From the NCBI GenBank assembly GCA_963922205.1, contig CAWUHX010000254.1, positions 248,001 to 312,000 on the forward strand: 64,000 nt of DNA, in the 5' to 3' direction. The notes beneath the pieces are model-generated. The model ran no database searches. It worked only from the letters and a program-made list of their open reading frames with translations, and was not told where the DNA came from. Within the stretch, counting starts at the first letter, position 1. Every line of letters starts with the position of its first letter. Source of the DNA: Romanomermis culicivorax. Its lineage: Eukaryota; Nematoda; Enoplea; Mermithida; Mermithidae. Positions 1-10,157 of the stretch are shown here, piece after piece. Position numbers and translations under genes: made by a program.

Positions 1-849
1 ATGTTTTTACAATATTTTTTAGAGTTTCATGTGAACGTCCATCAAAATAAAGCTTTCTCCGGTTCGACCTTGTTTACCACATTTTTATTACTGGTGCCTT
101 CAATTTTCTCTAGCATTATTATTTTTATATTTGCATAAATCATCAGTATTACAGTAAGTATATGGAGGCTATAGGTCCAGGCATTGCTTGCTTGCAGACA
201 TCATTGTTGTATGGTAACATACAACATTCCACCCACAGGATTGATGTTTCAGCCAATCCACAGGTTCCGACACCAGCAATTTTTTTGAGCCCCGGCTAGG
301 ATGGTCACACCTACCCCAACATTGGCCAGTGGTCGGATAACTCTGGCACCACTCAACAAGCCCTTTAACATCAGGTAGGAGACCTACCATTGAGGGACTC
401 TTCTATGCAGTTCCTACCAGTGGTACATTTTCTCTTGGAGTCTACGACAGCTCCTCTGTGAGGGTCCAACTATTTGTTATTGTTTGTTGTTGCCAGGTCT
501 AGGCAAAAACTGGTGCACTAAATCTGAAGCCTAACCAAAGAGTAGTTCTAACTAGTCTGACCGACTATAGTTCCTTCCTATCGTCAAGGAAAGATCTGTA
601 CAATACACACCTTATCATCAATATGCCATCTGGGCTTAGTGAAACTGGACGAAAAGCGTTTCAAACTTGCCTACACAATTTATCGACTCCCTAAGGATGA
701 CAGGCTGTGTTGATCTTAAATGGTCCAGTGTGCATCACACTCGATCATTATTATGTTCTTGTTCTGACTGAGCATTACCTGAACACATTTTACTCAATTT
801 TTATAAAAAATGTGGCTTGTTGAGGTTAGTTTTTACTGTTGGGAACTCC

Positions 850-2815
850 TCAAAACAGGCTGCATGTCAATAGTCGATTACCCTTTCATCATACAACAAT
901 AAAAGTTTTTAATTTAGGGTTTTCTAGCACAATGTACCGAAATTCTACTACGCAAATATTGGGAGTTTTGAATTTTCATGCTTAGAAGCATGGGAAAAAT
1001 TGTCATGTCAACCATTCTGCAGCAAAAATGGTATAATACCGAGGGTTAGATTTGCTTCCTTACAGTAGCATATGAGGAATTCCTCCAGTAGAATTTAAAT
1101 CTTCAGAATTATTTTTGACATTTTCACTGATGACTTGTGCAAATTCTTATCTCACAAGTTTAATTAGCTTGAGGTTTTATAGATTTTCATGCCACAAATG
1201 AGTACATATGAGGATAATGGGTGGATACCAACATCTTGCATCTTTCAATGCTGATTTCTTGGATTTAGTACTTAATAATTTTATGTGAAAAACTGTAGAT
1301 ATAGGAAATTTTATATTGTGAGTTGGAAAAACTGAATGAATAAATTTAATGAGGTATACTTAGTCCTTGAAATCGGATGCAGGTACCAAATATCTTCATG
1401 CTCCAGTTCTCGTCCACGATCTAGTCGAGTTTTATTTGTTTTATAGTTTTGTTTGCGCAGTACCCAGGGCCTTTAGTGGGTCTGTGGATAAATATTTTGA
1501 CTATAACGCAGTCGATTTTGGCTTGAATTATTGACATTTTCACTAAATGGGACATAAATTTGCATGAGAAGTTTTTTTCAACAACATCGAAAATCTGTTT
1601 CACTTTGTGTAATTTCCCATGTATAACCAAACTTCATGGTTATCGTCGTGGTCAACATGAAATCCATACATGAACAACGAGCTGAACTTGCTGATAAACA
1701 TTCTTCATGATCAAAAATTACCCTGCTAAGTTGTATATTCATCAGTTCGAAGAGGAATTAGTTATAATATCTTCTAGATGGAATCAATTGTTATCATGGG
1801 CCAGATTTTAGCCCAATTGAGCTTTAAAAACTTTTGTCTGAAAATTTAGGGAAAATTCTGTTAGCAATGAATCTTACATTATAATCACACGTATGCTCTG
1901 TTTTTTATAAAATACTTCCACATTGAAAGGTCACAAAAATTACTGTCATCAAAGTCGTTTACATAGAAACCTCCAGTGAAATTTTTTCAATTGAAATATT
2001 GCCCAGGGTTATTGGAATGCTCACAGATTCTCAGTCCTGTATAACATAGTCATTTGAAAATGGGAATAGTCTGAAATATTATTTTTTTCCAGTTTTATCA
2101 TTGAGAAGCGTTTCAGTAGAAACAGACCTGATGTTTTAAAAAATTGACCATCTTCCTTTCTTGACTGGCATGAAAAAGCGAAAAAAATTGTACCCAACTG
2201 AGCCTAGTTACAGCTGTGTTTTCTCTCTATTTCTTTTTCAAGTATATTTTCCTTTTCAACCTTCTCTATTTCCTTTTCAAGTATCTACCTAGAATGGTCG
2301 AATTTGCTTAATAATTAGGCTATCAATTTTTCCTGTTTTTCCACTCTTTTGCGAAATTTCTCTTGACAGTCGTTTCTTTATATTTTACGGCAGCAGTTTC
2401 AAATTTTTTTTACAAATTGGCGTTTAATTTTTTCCATGTTATGAAAATAAGACTAATGAAAGAGCTTGTAACATATTGCTATACTCTATTTCATACACAT
2501 AATTGGAGAGAGTGCTATAGGAACACTCCCCCCCCAGAAATTGTCGGCAATATTTGCCATTCCGCGACCCCAGCATTGTGTAATTCTATGGCTAGTCATA
2601 TAGTAGTCATAGGAATCCTAATGCTTTTTTTCGTAAAAATACTGAAAAACTTCAGTTTTTTGATGAAAAAAATGTCAATTTTCGAACAAAAAATGATTAA
2701 AAACGTCAACTTCCTTGGTGCTTCCAGCCATGAATACATTTTTTATGGTTCTTAGACAAAACCGTTTTTAAACTTTTCGGTGAAAAAATCGAATAGCCAG
2801 CTCACCTCCATTATT
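850..2815. other. Unit-0-specific segment of about 2 kb, no gene recognised
   Basis: Units 1 and 2 pass directly from sequence like that near 850 to sequence like that near 2820, so about 1.96 kb is extra here or was lost from the others. I see no terminal repeats, no recognisable protein and no long ORF (best 130 codons at 2363-2755, AT-rich and unlike anything I know). A run of eight C lies near 2527. Around 2500-2590 there is weak similarity to the region at 51880-51990. Confidence 0.5.
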
Positions 2816-3437
2816 ACTTCGTTTTTGTATTTTCGTTGTATATGGGATTGGACATTCAAGTATATGCTTGATATGGTAACTTGCATTGTTTTGTGAGCAT
2901 AGGGGAAGATATTTGTAAGTTCAGGTTATTGGAGACTTGGGTAGGAACCTTCTCACTGACTTCAAAGTGTGCTGCAGGCTCAAGGAGTTACCTGATTTAG
3001 CCTCTCTACGTCTGGTTGGAGAATTTTCAATTTGCTTATTGTTAGCCTGTGGTTGAACTGTTGCAACTTTCTTTGTGTTAACCCAAAGGTCAGTCTCATC
3101 CTGTTAAACCCACAGCAGCCTAACAATTTACACACTTTGCTCTTTCATTTCAGTTCCTCTCTGATATATTGATATCTCTTCTTCAAATAAATCTTACTGT
3201 AAGGCCCAAACTTTTCCAAACTATTCCTAGTTTATTCCGACATAACTATTTTGCTTTTTGAAATACAGACTTTAGAATAAACGGGGAATAAATAAAGTAC
3301 AAAATAAATTCGATATAGCTATTCCGAGTTTATCCTGGAATATCTTTATTCTACCTTTATTTATTCTTACTTTATTTAGCGTTCTGGAATGTGGACCTAA
3401 GTCTCATATGTCATACTCTTTAAGGCAAAGGAACTTC

Positions 3438-3441
3438 CTTA
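3438..3441. repeat. Target-site duplication of element A, left copy (CTTA)
   Basis: CTTA stands before the TG of the LTR and again after the CA at 16739-16742. The empty site in unit 1 (around 26443-26450) has the tetramer once. A 4-bp duplication is usual for Ty3/gypsy integrases. Confidence 0.85.
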
Positions 3442-4275
3442 TGTCGTATTAAGGTGCTCGTATGCCCTCGGCTGCCTACCTGCGGTTCTTGGGAGATCCA
3501 ATCTGGTACGACCCCTGATGCTAACCCGGTACTACAAACGGTCCTACTGCTGTGAGTTGAGACTTGATGTACGTGAACGTTTATTGGTGAGCGAAACACA
3601 ACAGGTAGTAGAATACAACGATGAATGTAAGTACGAACCAAAAGTGCAGAGTGCCAAAAGTACAAACGCTGACGCCTTCAACCTCCCTAGTCGGCTGATC
3701 CTTCTTTTGTCCCTGAGCAACGAGCCACAGGGCCAATAGGATATCTCAGGCCACAGCCTAAGCTGAAACTCTACCAAAAATAAGTAAGCTAACTCAAACC
3801 ACCACTCACTGGTTCCTTTCCTCAAGATGGAACGTCGCAAACGTCTCAGGCCGCGTCACTACTCAAATTCGCCCGCGGCGCGTACCACGAAATACAAATA
3901 AACAAAACGGCGATCCTTTCCTTCGTCACCACCATCAAAATAACACAGCGTCCGAATGCTACGGAGCAGACGCCAATATCACACACGGGAGAGGCGATTC
4001 TCCAGACGAAAAATATTATTCACAATAATAATAATAAGAAGAATAAGAAGAATGAATAAAAACGCTGCCGCGTGTCTAACATCGACCTGCAAGTGATATG
4101 CAAAACATTTGCGCCAACCATTTATTTATTTTTGACCAAAAATATGAGTGACACAAACCGTTTTATCGGTTTGTTTACCTGAGAATAAATGAAAACACTT
4201 TAGCAATAAATGAACTTTAGAAAATGAAATGATGTAATTAGAGGACCAAAGGTCAGAGGAATTGACCCTCTGACA
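3442..4275 (-). repeat. Element A 3' LTR (834 bp)
   Basis: Starts TGTCG and ends CTGACA on the plus strand. It is colinear with 15905-16738 without gaps and differs at 11 sites. In the sense direction it follows the polypurine tract, so it is the 3' LTR. AATAAA-like sequence is present in sense orientation near 4125. Confidence 0.95.
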
Positions 4276-4287
4276 TCCCTCCCCCCC
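4276..4287 (-). promoter_or_regulatory. Element A polypurine tract
   Basis: On the minus strand the 12 bases touching the 3' LTR are GGGGGGGAGGGA, the expected primer site for plus-strand DNA synthesis. Element C has nearly the same tract before its LTR at 50456-50468, which ties the two elements together. Confidence 0.9.
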
Positions 4288-5439
4288 AAAGGCAAGACTT
4301 TTCCCGCCAGCGAAGGGAAAAGTCAGGAGGTCCCCCAAGGGCCCCAGACTGTTGACCCCGACGATCGGCGCCTCCAAATGTTCCAACCAACGACGCTACG
4401 CCCCGTTGACGCAATTATAACCAATAAAAAATAAAATATCCGTATCGAACGGTATCGTTACACTTTGGGCCAATGGCGCCGGATGCTACCCCCGACGCTA
4501 CAAAGTTCACTAATAAAATGCCCTGTGGGCTCGTGGTCCCGAATCAAAGAATAAAAAATGTTCGAACGAATAGCGTTCGCGGCACTCGGGCCGAATTTGA
4601 TCAAGATAAAAATAAAAACGTTTTATCGGCGGCGACCCCCGCGGTGCCCGAGTTAGGTTGTGGGCTGCTCCCCACTGCCGTCGATGTATTTCGTATCGGC
4701 GGCTCCTCCATCACGGATTGTGGCATTCGTCTCCGTCCTCTCCGGAGGGGGGGGTTGTACATTATGGAGAGCCCGCATGACTTTTGAACTTCCGCCGCCG
4801 TTGCTCCTCTGGCCCCTTGGCCGGACACTGGCCCCCCCAACGCCTTTGGTATTATCTGCCCCCAGGGAGAAGGGATGCCCGAAAACCAAATCCTCTGGCC
4901 CTTTGGCTGTCTAGATTTTGAACCAAAAATATTTATGGTATTTATTGCTAAAGTGAATTTGCCTTATTGAGAGGTAAACTTAAACCCATAACACGGTCTG
5001 TGCCACGAAAAAAAAATTTTTGAATGAAAATGTGTTTTGGAAAAAAGATGGAAAAAATATGAAAATGGCAACGCAAAGCCTGCTACCCTTGGGTGATGTC
5101 AGTTGGTGACTTTTGTCGGAAAGGAACAAAATACCCGAGATTTAAGAAAATACAAAAAATTGCTTGATAATTTCCAGATTCGCAAAAAAAGAAATACGAT
5201 ATATCTCCGTGGAGATTCGAACAAAACACAAACGAAAAAATAAATGAAACAAATTGAGATTAGTACAAGAGGCAACTTTAAGGCATAAAAAGGTGGCACA
5301 ACCGGTTTCGATTTTGTAATACAGACGCTCAAAACGGAAAAAATAGGTAACTTTTGCAATATCGAAAAATTTTACCGAACGAAATAACTATCTTTATAAT
5401 GACCTCACGGAGAGCGGGGTCATCTGAAACATAAAAAAT
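4288..5439 (-). other. Element A 3' untranslated region
   Basis: About 1.15 kb between the end of the accessory frame and the polypurine tract. Short ORFs occur on both strands but none is recognisable or shared with element C. I see nothing else in it. Confidence 0.6.
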
Positions 5440-6177
5440 TTACTTCCTCCTATGACCGCTATGGTCCCGTCCCGGTTGACCAATACCGGTTTCCCGTTTA
5501 AGCGGCGAAATATAATCGGGGTTTTCGGTCGACGGGGGTCTCTGGGGCAGTTGCGTACTCGTAGACGTCCCCGGGATATCCATCCTTTCCTCGGTTTGCA
5601 CATTACGCACTGGTGGAATCATCGTAGGCGGAGGCATCTGCATGCCCGGCCGAACTAAGAACTGGTGGTAAAATTGCGGTTGCCCGGGCTGGAATTGCAT
5701 GACCGGAAACTGCGGCATTTGATAATGTGCCGGCGGCGGCACCATTGTATTTGGAAATACTTGTCCTGAAAAAAGAGGGCGGTTTATACAATCAACACCC
5801 ACCATTGGCAGCCCCGGATAATTCGGCGGTAAATAAGGTAATTGCTGCTGCTGGGCCTGCATCATCACGTTCGGATCGGCCATTGACACTCCCTGTTGGG
5901 TTGTTTCTGTGGCCCTAGACCTATCCAGTGAAGTCTTTCGACTGGAGTAGGCCACGTCCACTCTATCATTGTGTTGGTAGTATGCCGCTGTCCTTCTCCT
6001 ACTTCGAGACTCTCGGCCATCCTGGTGTTCTTTCGCTTCTTTCCTTTCCTTTTCCTTTCTTTCGTAAGCCATTTCGTAATCGTCAATTTCTTTACGCCAA
6101 CTTTCTTCTTCAGCTTCCTTCCGCTTCTTTTCTCGCGACATCGATTTCTCGTGACGACTTTCGTCTCTGTGTCGACT
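5440..6177 (-). pseudogene. Element A accessory ORF, segment 4: basic and Pro/Gln-rich tail with DYISPL motif
   Basis: This is the last part of the long accessory frame, in the same frame as the three segments before it and separated only by the TAA at 6178-6180. Translation past that stop stays Arg/Ser/His-rich, so the reading frame is evidently continuous. It holds a Lys/Glu-rich helix-like stretch, a Gln/Pro/Met-rich low-complexity part and a conserved DYISPLKRE motif close to the C-terminus, ending in a basic tail. Element C has DYISPLHRD in its accessory protein. The function is unknown; an RNA-binding or nucleocapsid-like role is a guess from composition only. Confidence 0.6.
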
Positions 6178-7374
6178 TTAGTGCCTTCTCTTTCTGTCTT
6201 TTTCCGGCGTTTTCGATTTCTCCCTCCTTTGCGTATCACTTTCTTTTCTAATCCATCTTTTGGATACCTTACTGGTTGCAGGCCTAGCGTGGGCGTGCCT
6301 AACCCGGTATCCGACTCTCTTCTTCAAACTTTTCTCAACTTCCAGAATATCGCGAGCCTTCTTTCGATCGATGACCTCCCAAAACTGTATTCGGGGGTCG
6401 GTATTGTCAATTTCCTTCTTCCAAACTTGTATATTCGCGTATTTCGGTTCAGGGTCCTTCTTGTCTTGTAGAACGGCCTTAGCAATCGTATACGCTAACC
6501 CCAATGCCTTTGCCTGGCATGAGGAGTATAACGTATGAAAATTACTCCCTGCTCCTCCTTGCCTAGCATTGAACTCGCGGCGCCATTTCATCGTAACATA
6601 CGCATGGGCTTGGTAATGGAATCCAGCGAAATTTTGGGGAATCCTGCCCAATCTCGACAATTTCATAAATAGACACGCGCAAGCCCATACGGCGGCTTCA
6701 TAAGCTTTCTCCGAAGACCGTGTTGTACTCCATTCGGCTAATTGAAGCTCGAAAATACTCCACAATTTTTCTGGCAAGTTCACCTGTAGAACGTGAAACT
6801 GTAATTCGTAATATCGTATAGTTTCGATTTCGATCCCGGCATTGTCGTACACACGGTTTATCAAATCTGTCGTCATTAGAGCTACCTCCTCATCCAAAGT
6901 GGGATCCATGTGCGCGAGATACTTCTGGACACATGGATTTGACAGAGATACTCTCCCGTATTGGAAGTCGACGACGTACTTTCCTTCCTTTAAGGCTTTG
7001 TTCAGAACCTGCCCCCGTTTCCCGAGGCCTCGCCGATATTTAACTTTATCATTTGGATTTCCGGCTGGCTGTTGGAACTGCCCGCTCTTTACTTTGTCCA
7101 GTTCGGCTTTATTCTCTTCGCGATCTATTTGTTTCTCTGCAGCTTGCCCCTTCAATTGCACCACCTTCGCAAATTTTCCCGGATTCTTGATATTCTCTAC
7201 ATTCTGCCCACCGGCTTTTGCATAAACCGGCGGCGTGGGCAAAACGTTATCCGTAATTTCTTCGTCATCGCTACCGATCTCGGATACCACCTCCACGTAG
7301 GGTTCTTCGCTCGTCTCTTCTTCCTCGGGATTGACATCTTCTAATTGCTTTGCTAATTCGATTGCGGCTTTCCC
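6178..7374 (-). pseudogene. Element A accessory ORF, segment 3: uncharacterised helical domain (domain Y)
   Basis: Open from just after the TAG at 7375-7377 to a TAA at 6178-6180, in the same frame as the exonuclease segment. It begins acidic, continues into a largely helical domain of about 200 residues with several aromatic and cysteine residues, and ends in an Arg/Lys-rich stretch with SR dipeptides. By eye the helical part resembles the C-terminal 200 residues of the element C accessory protein: both start near an H-(I/M)-D-P motif and share spacing of hydrophobic blocks. I do not recognise a known family. The stop is one base change from a Gln codon, so it was probably one polypeptide before the mutation. 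Confidence 0.55.
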
Positions 7375-8229
7375 CTACTTTTCCTTTTCCAAAACTTCTA
7401 TTTTCTCTTTCATTTCTTTTATCTGGTTGGTTAACTTCTCCAGATCGGGTTGGGTTTCTCTTTCAGTTTCGACTATTTCCATGAGTTTCTCCTCCTCTTC
7501 AACACCTTTACTCCCATCAGCGGGTGTACTGGCGATAGGGGGATCCGTGATGATCACAACTACGGGTTTCTCTTGCTCCATCTCGGTACCTGAAACATTC
7601 GAATTATCTATTGTAGAGGGCACTGTTACAGTCTGCTCCTTCGAAGTTTCTTCCATAGGGCCCTGGCTAGCGGGGACGACAACTTCTACTTGCGGAATCA
7701 GATCTGAATCGTCCCACTTAGCTACAGATTTAAAAGTTGCAGAGGTGCTAGGGGCCCATAGGTCCTTAGCCTCGAATATGGACGCGGAAACATTCCAATA
7801 AATGAGGTTCTGACTTGCGGCATGGATATTCAGAAAATGAAAAACATTATAAAAGTTACAGTTCATAAAATAAATAGAATTATCGCGCAAATTCGTCTCT
7901 ATTTCTTCGATAGGTTCTTTGCAGGAACGCGGTATCCATCTTATAGGTAGTACGCAAAAGGTATTTTGGATCGATTTCTGCGTACGTATCTTTGGATACC
8001 GTTCCATCATCTGTTCCATTTGATCGGTAATTTTGTCGTTCACGAGATCCTGGCCCATCCATTTCATGAATTCAATTCGTTGATGTTCGGTTCTCCACAC
8101 AGAGGCCCACATACCAGACGTGAATCCAGGAACCCAGGCTCTCCACTCTTGCGCCGAGTGAGGCCACAAGAAGTAAATGATTGGGTTTACGTTTTTCTCG
8201 TACAAATCTTTGACTATTGGCACGATCGA
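7375..8229 (-). pseudogene. Element A accessory ORF, segment 2: uncharacterised domain (domain X)
   Basis: Follows the exonuclease segment in the same frame; only the TGA at 8230-8232 separates them, so the listed start (GTG at 8223) is not a real start. The first 140 residues match the element C accessory protein after its lysine-rich linker: an N-P-I/S-T-I-x-F-L-like block, tryptophan-rich spacing, and I-E-E-I-E aligned with V-E-E-V-E-I-D before an F-x-F block. The rest is acidic and ends in a short coiled-coil-like Lys/Glu stretch. No known family is recognised and its role is unknown. Confidence 0.55.
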
Positions 8230-9507
8230 TCAGTTGATTTTGGAGTGATAATGGTCCTTAAGTGACGACACTTGTTCTCGTATAATATTGGTAAAGTGGA
8301 TCACTTCTTTAGGCCATTTCCCTTTTTTCATTTCCATTTCTCGGGGTTCAATTGGCCGTCCGAATTGCTGTGCCGCCAAGATATCCTCTAAATCCCAATC
8401 GTTTGTCGGTCCTTCTTCGGAATCGTCAGTATCCTTTCTTTTCCTTGACGCTTTCACCTTTCTCTCTATCCACGGGAACCAACCGTTGGGCACTGGCTGT
8501 GGCTCGATATCGCAATTGGAGAAATGCGGGGGACAATGAAAAGTCCCGGGTGCCATTTCCTCCGACAATTTGTAAGTCGCGATAGCTTCTCCCCGCATCA
8601 TGAAATACAGCGCGTCGGTGTTATCCGTTACCTCTTCTACTCCGTAAGCGCCTTTCCACTGTGGATCCGTATATCTACCTTCGAATGTATCTCTAAATCT
8701 TCGTGCTAGATCGGCGACTAATTCCGGCTCCATCGTGTCGTGTGGATACAACTGGAAACAATTTTGAATGTCCGTCCCGAATCCGTAGCGAAGTAACGCT
8801 AAAAAACATAAAAGGGACCCGCGCGCGTCGAGCGTCGCGTATCTCAAAACTTCTATGTTCAATTTATCGGCCTCCATTAGTTGTCGAAACTCTAGGGAAC
8901 TCAACTGTCCCCACAAAATCTTGAAGGCGTCGGCCCATAAAAACAAAACTTCCGTCATGAGGGCTTTCAAATTGAGACCTTCGGGGCTGATTCCGATTAC
9001 TCTTGCTTTCGACTTGTCCTTCATCTCTGCCAACACAATCTCCAAATCGTAAACGCAGCACAATAAAATATAATCTATGTTGTCCCGTCTTTTCCGAACT
9101 AGTTCCTTTTCCTGATCTAAATATCCGAATTTAGTCAGAACTAACGTGATGTCCTCTTGAATGTGGAAACCGACGATGATGTTTTCGCGGCGAAATATCG
9201 TTCCATATACTTTGTGGAAATGTTCTTTGTCCCAAAATTTCAAATCGATTATAAAGTTCTTTCCGCACATCGTTGAAATCGTTAAAAGTCGCAATGCGTC
9301 GCTAGGCTTCGATCCTGGGGTTTTTGGCTTCCTCCCACTCTCTGTATCCAACGCTATTACTATACGTCCTCGAAACTTCGAATAGTTTATCGCTTTAATA
9401 AATGCTTTCAAATTCTCGGGCACCAAAAATAATGGTTCTTCGATAACCGCATGAGGCGCACCGAACAACGACGTGAAATAATTAGAAATATCCGTTGAAC
9501 GTACCAA
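8230..9507 (-). pseudogene. Element A accessory ORF, segment 1: DEDDy 3'-5' exonuclease domain
   Basis: The first 425 codons of the accessory frame encode an RNase D/WRN/MUT-7-type 3'-5' exonuclease fold. Visible motifs are Exo I ALDTES (D54, E56), Exo II GFHIQED (D119) and Exo III YATLD (Y223, D227), so all four metal-binding acids and the DEDDy tyrosine are present. A basic stretch (SRKRKD) and an acidic run follow. Such enzymes trim RNA or DNA 3' ends with two metal ions. The domain looks catalytically complete, but the full protein is cut by a TGA at 8230-8232. The start is uncertain: TTG at 9507 opens the frame and no in-frame ATG precedes the domain, so a spliced leader exon or frameshift is possible. 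Element C has the homologous domain. Confidence 0.8.
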
Positions 9508-10157
9508 TCTTCGAACATTGTAATCTTAAAATTTTCATACAATTTTCTAACTACAAATTTTTTGGCCATAATTTCGAAACAAAACGACTCAAATGCACAA
9601 GAATAAATTTGGACGAAGGGGAGTTGATCAGGCTCTCAAACACCTAAAATCCTCGGCATATAAATTGCCGGCCGGTCAACTTAGAGTCCTATTCCGAAAA
9701 ATTTCAACATATATTCTACCTTTCCCACACTTACTACTAAGTTGAAAATTCGTATTATCTTGCCGATCTTGCGGCTGCCCGAAGGTGCTATCAATTTCGA
9801 CGATACTGGACGTTGCCATATCGCGTTCGGATTCGAATTTCTTGAAATCTCCAATCGACGAAAATTACTAATATGCTAACGCTTTGCAAACTAAATCTAA
9901 AAAATAACTCCATAATTCTTCGAATTCAGGGACTTTAATAATTCGGGGACAATTTTTCCGGGACTTATAAACCTTTAATTTTCTCACACTAAGCGCGTGA
10001 AAAAATATTATTTCGCCCATTAAAATTTTCCAGCATCGTAATTTTTTGGTAAATGCCTAAAACTTGCCATAAAATTGCCAAAAATAAGTTAGCATAGTTA
10101 AAAATTGAAAAAAGAAGAAAAAGGGAAAGGGTTAGAAAAAATACAATACATAGGGCA
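9508..10157 (-). other. Element A spacer between pol and accessory ORF
   Basis: About 650 bp without a recognisable coding region. Element C has a spacer of about 810 bp at the same place. The separation suggests that the downstream ORF is made from its own or a spliced transcript, but no clear splice acceptor could be proven here. Confidence 0.5.

Larger units (their letters stand above)
1..3441. repeat. Tandem unit 0 (right-hand part of a 9.7-kb unit)
   Basis: The two ends of this stretch match unit 1 (about 25200-26448) and unit 2 (about 55920-57088) almost base for base, including the shared run around 160-215 and the end block before 3441. It is the left part of the intron of an insulin-like gene whose second exon should lie just left of the window. 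No gene is visible in it; the short ORFs are not conserved between units. It is cut at 3441 by element A, whose insertion site is intact at 26444-26450. Confidence 0.8.

Noticed and set aside
2363-2755. 130-codon plus-strand ORF in unit 0
   Set aside because: It is AT-rich, lies in a segment absent from the other units and has no recognisable motif.
5440-9507. Reassigned stop codons as explanation for the in-frame stops
   Set aside because: TAA, TAG and TGA all occur, and the insulin-like genes and the element C ORF end normally at TAA and TGA.
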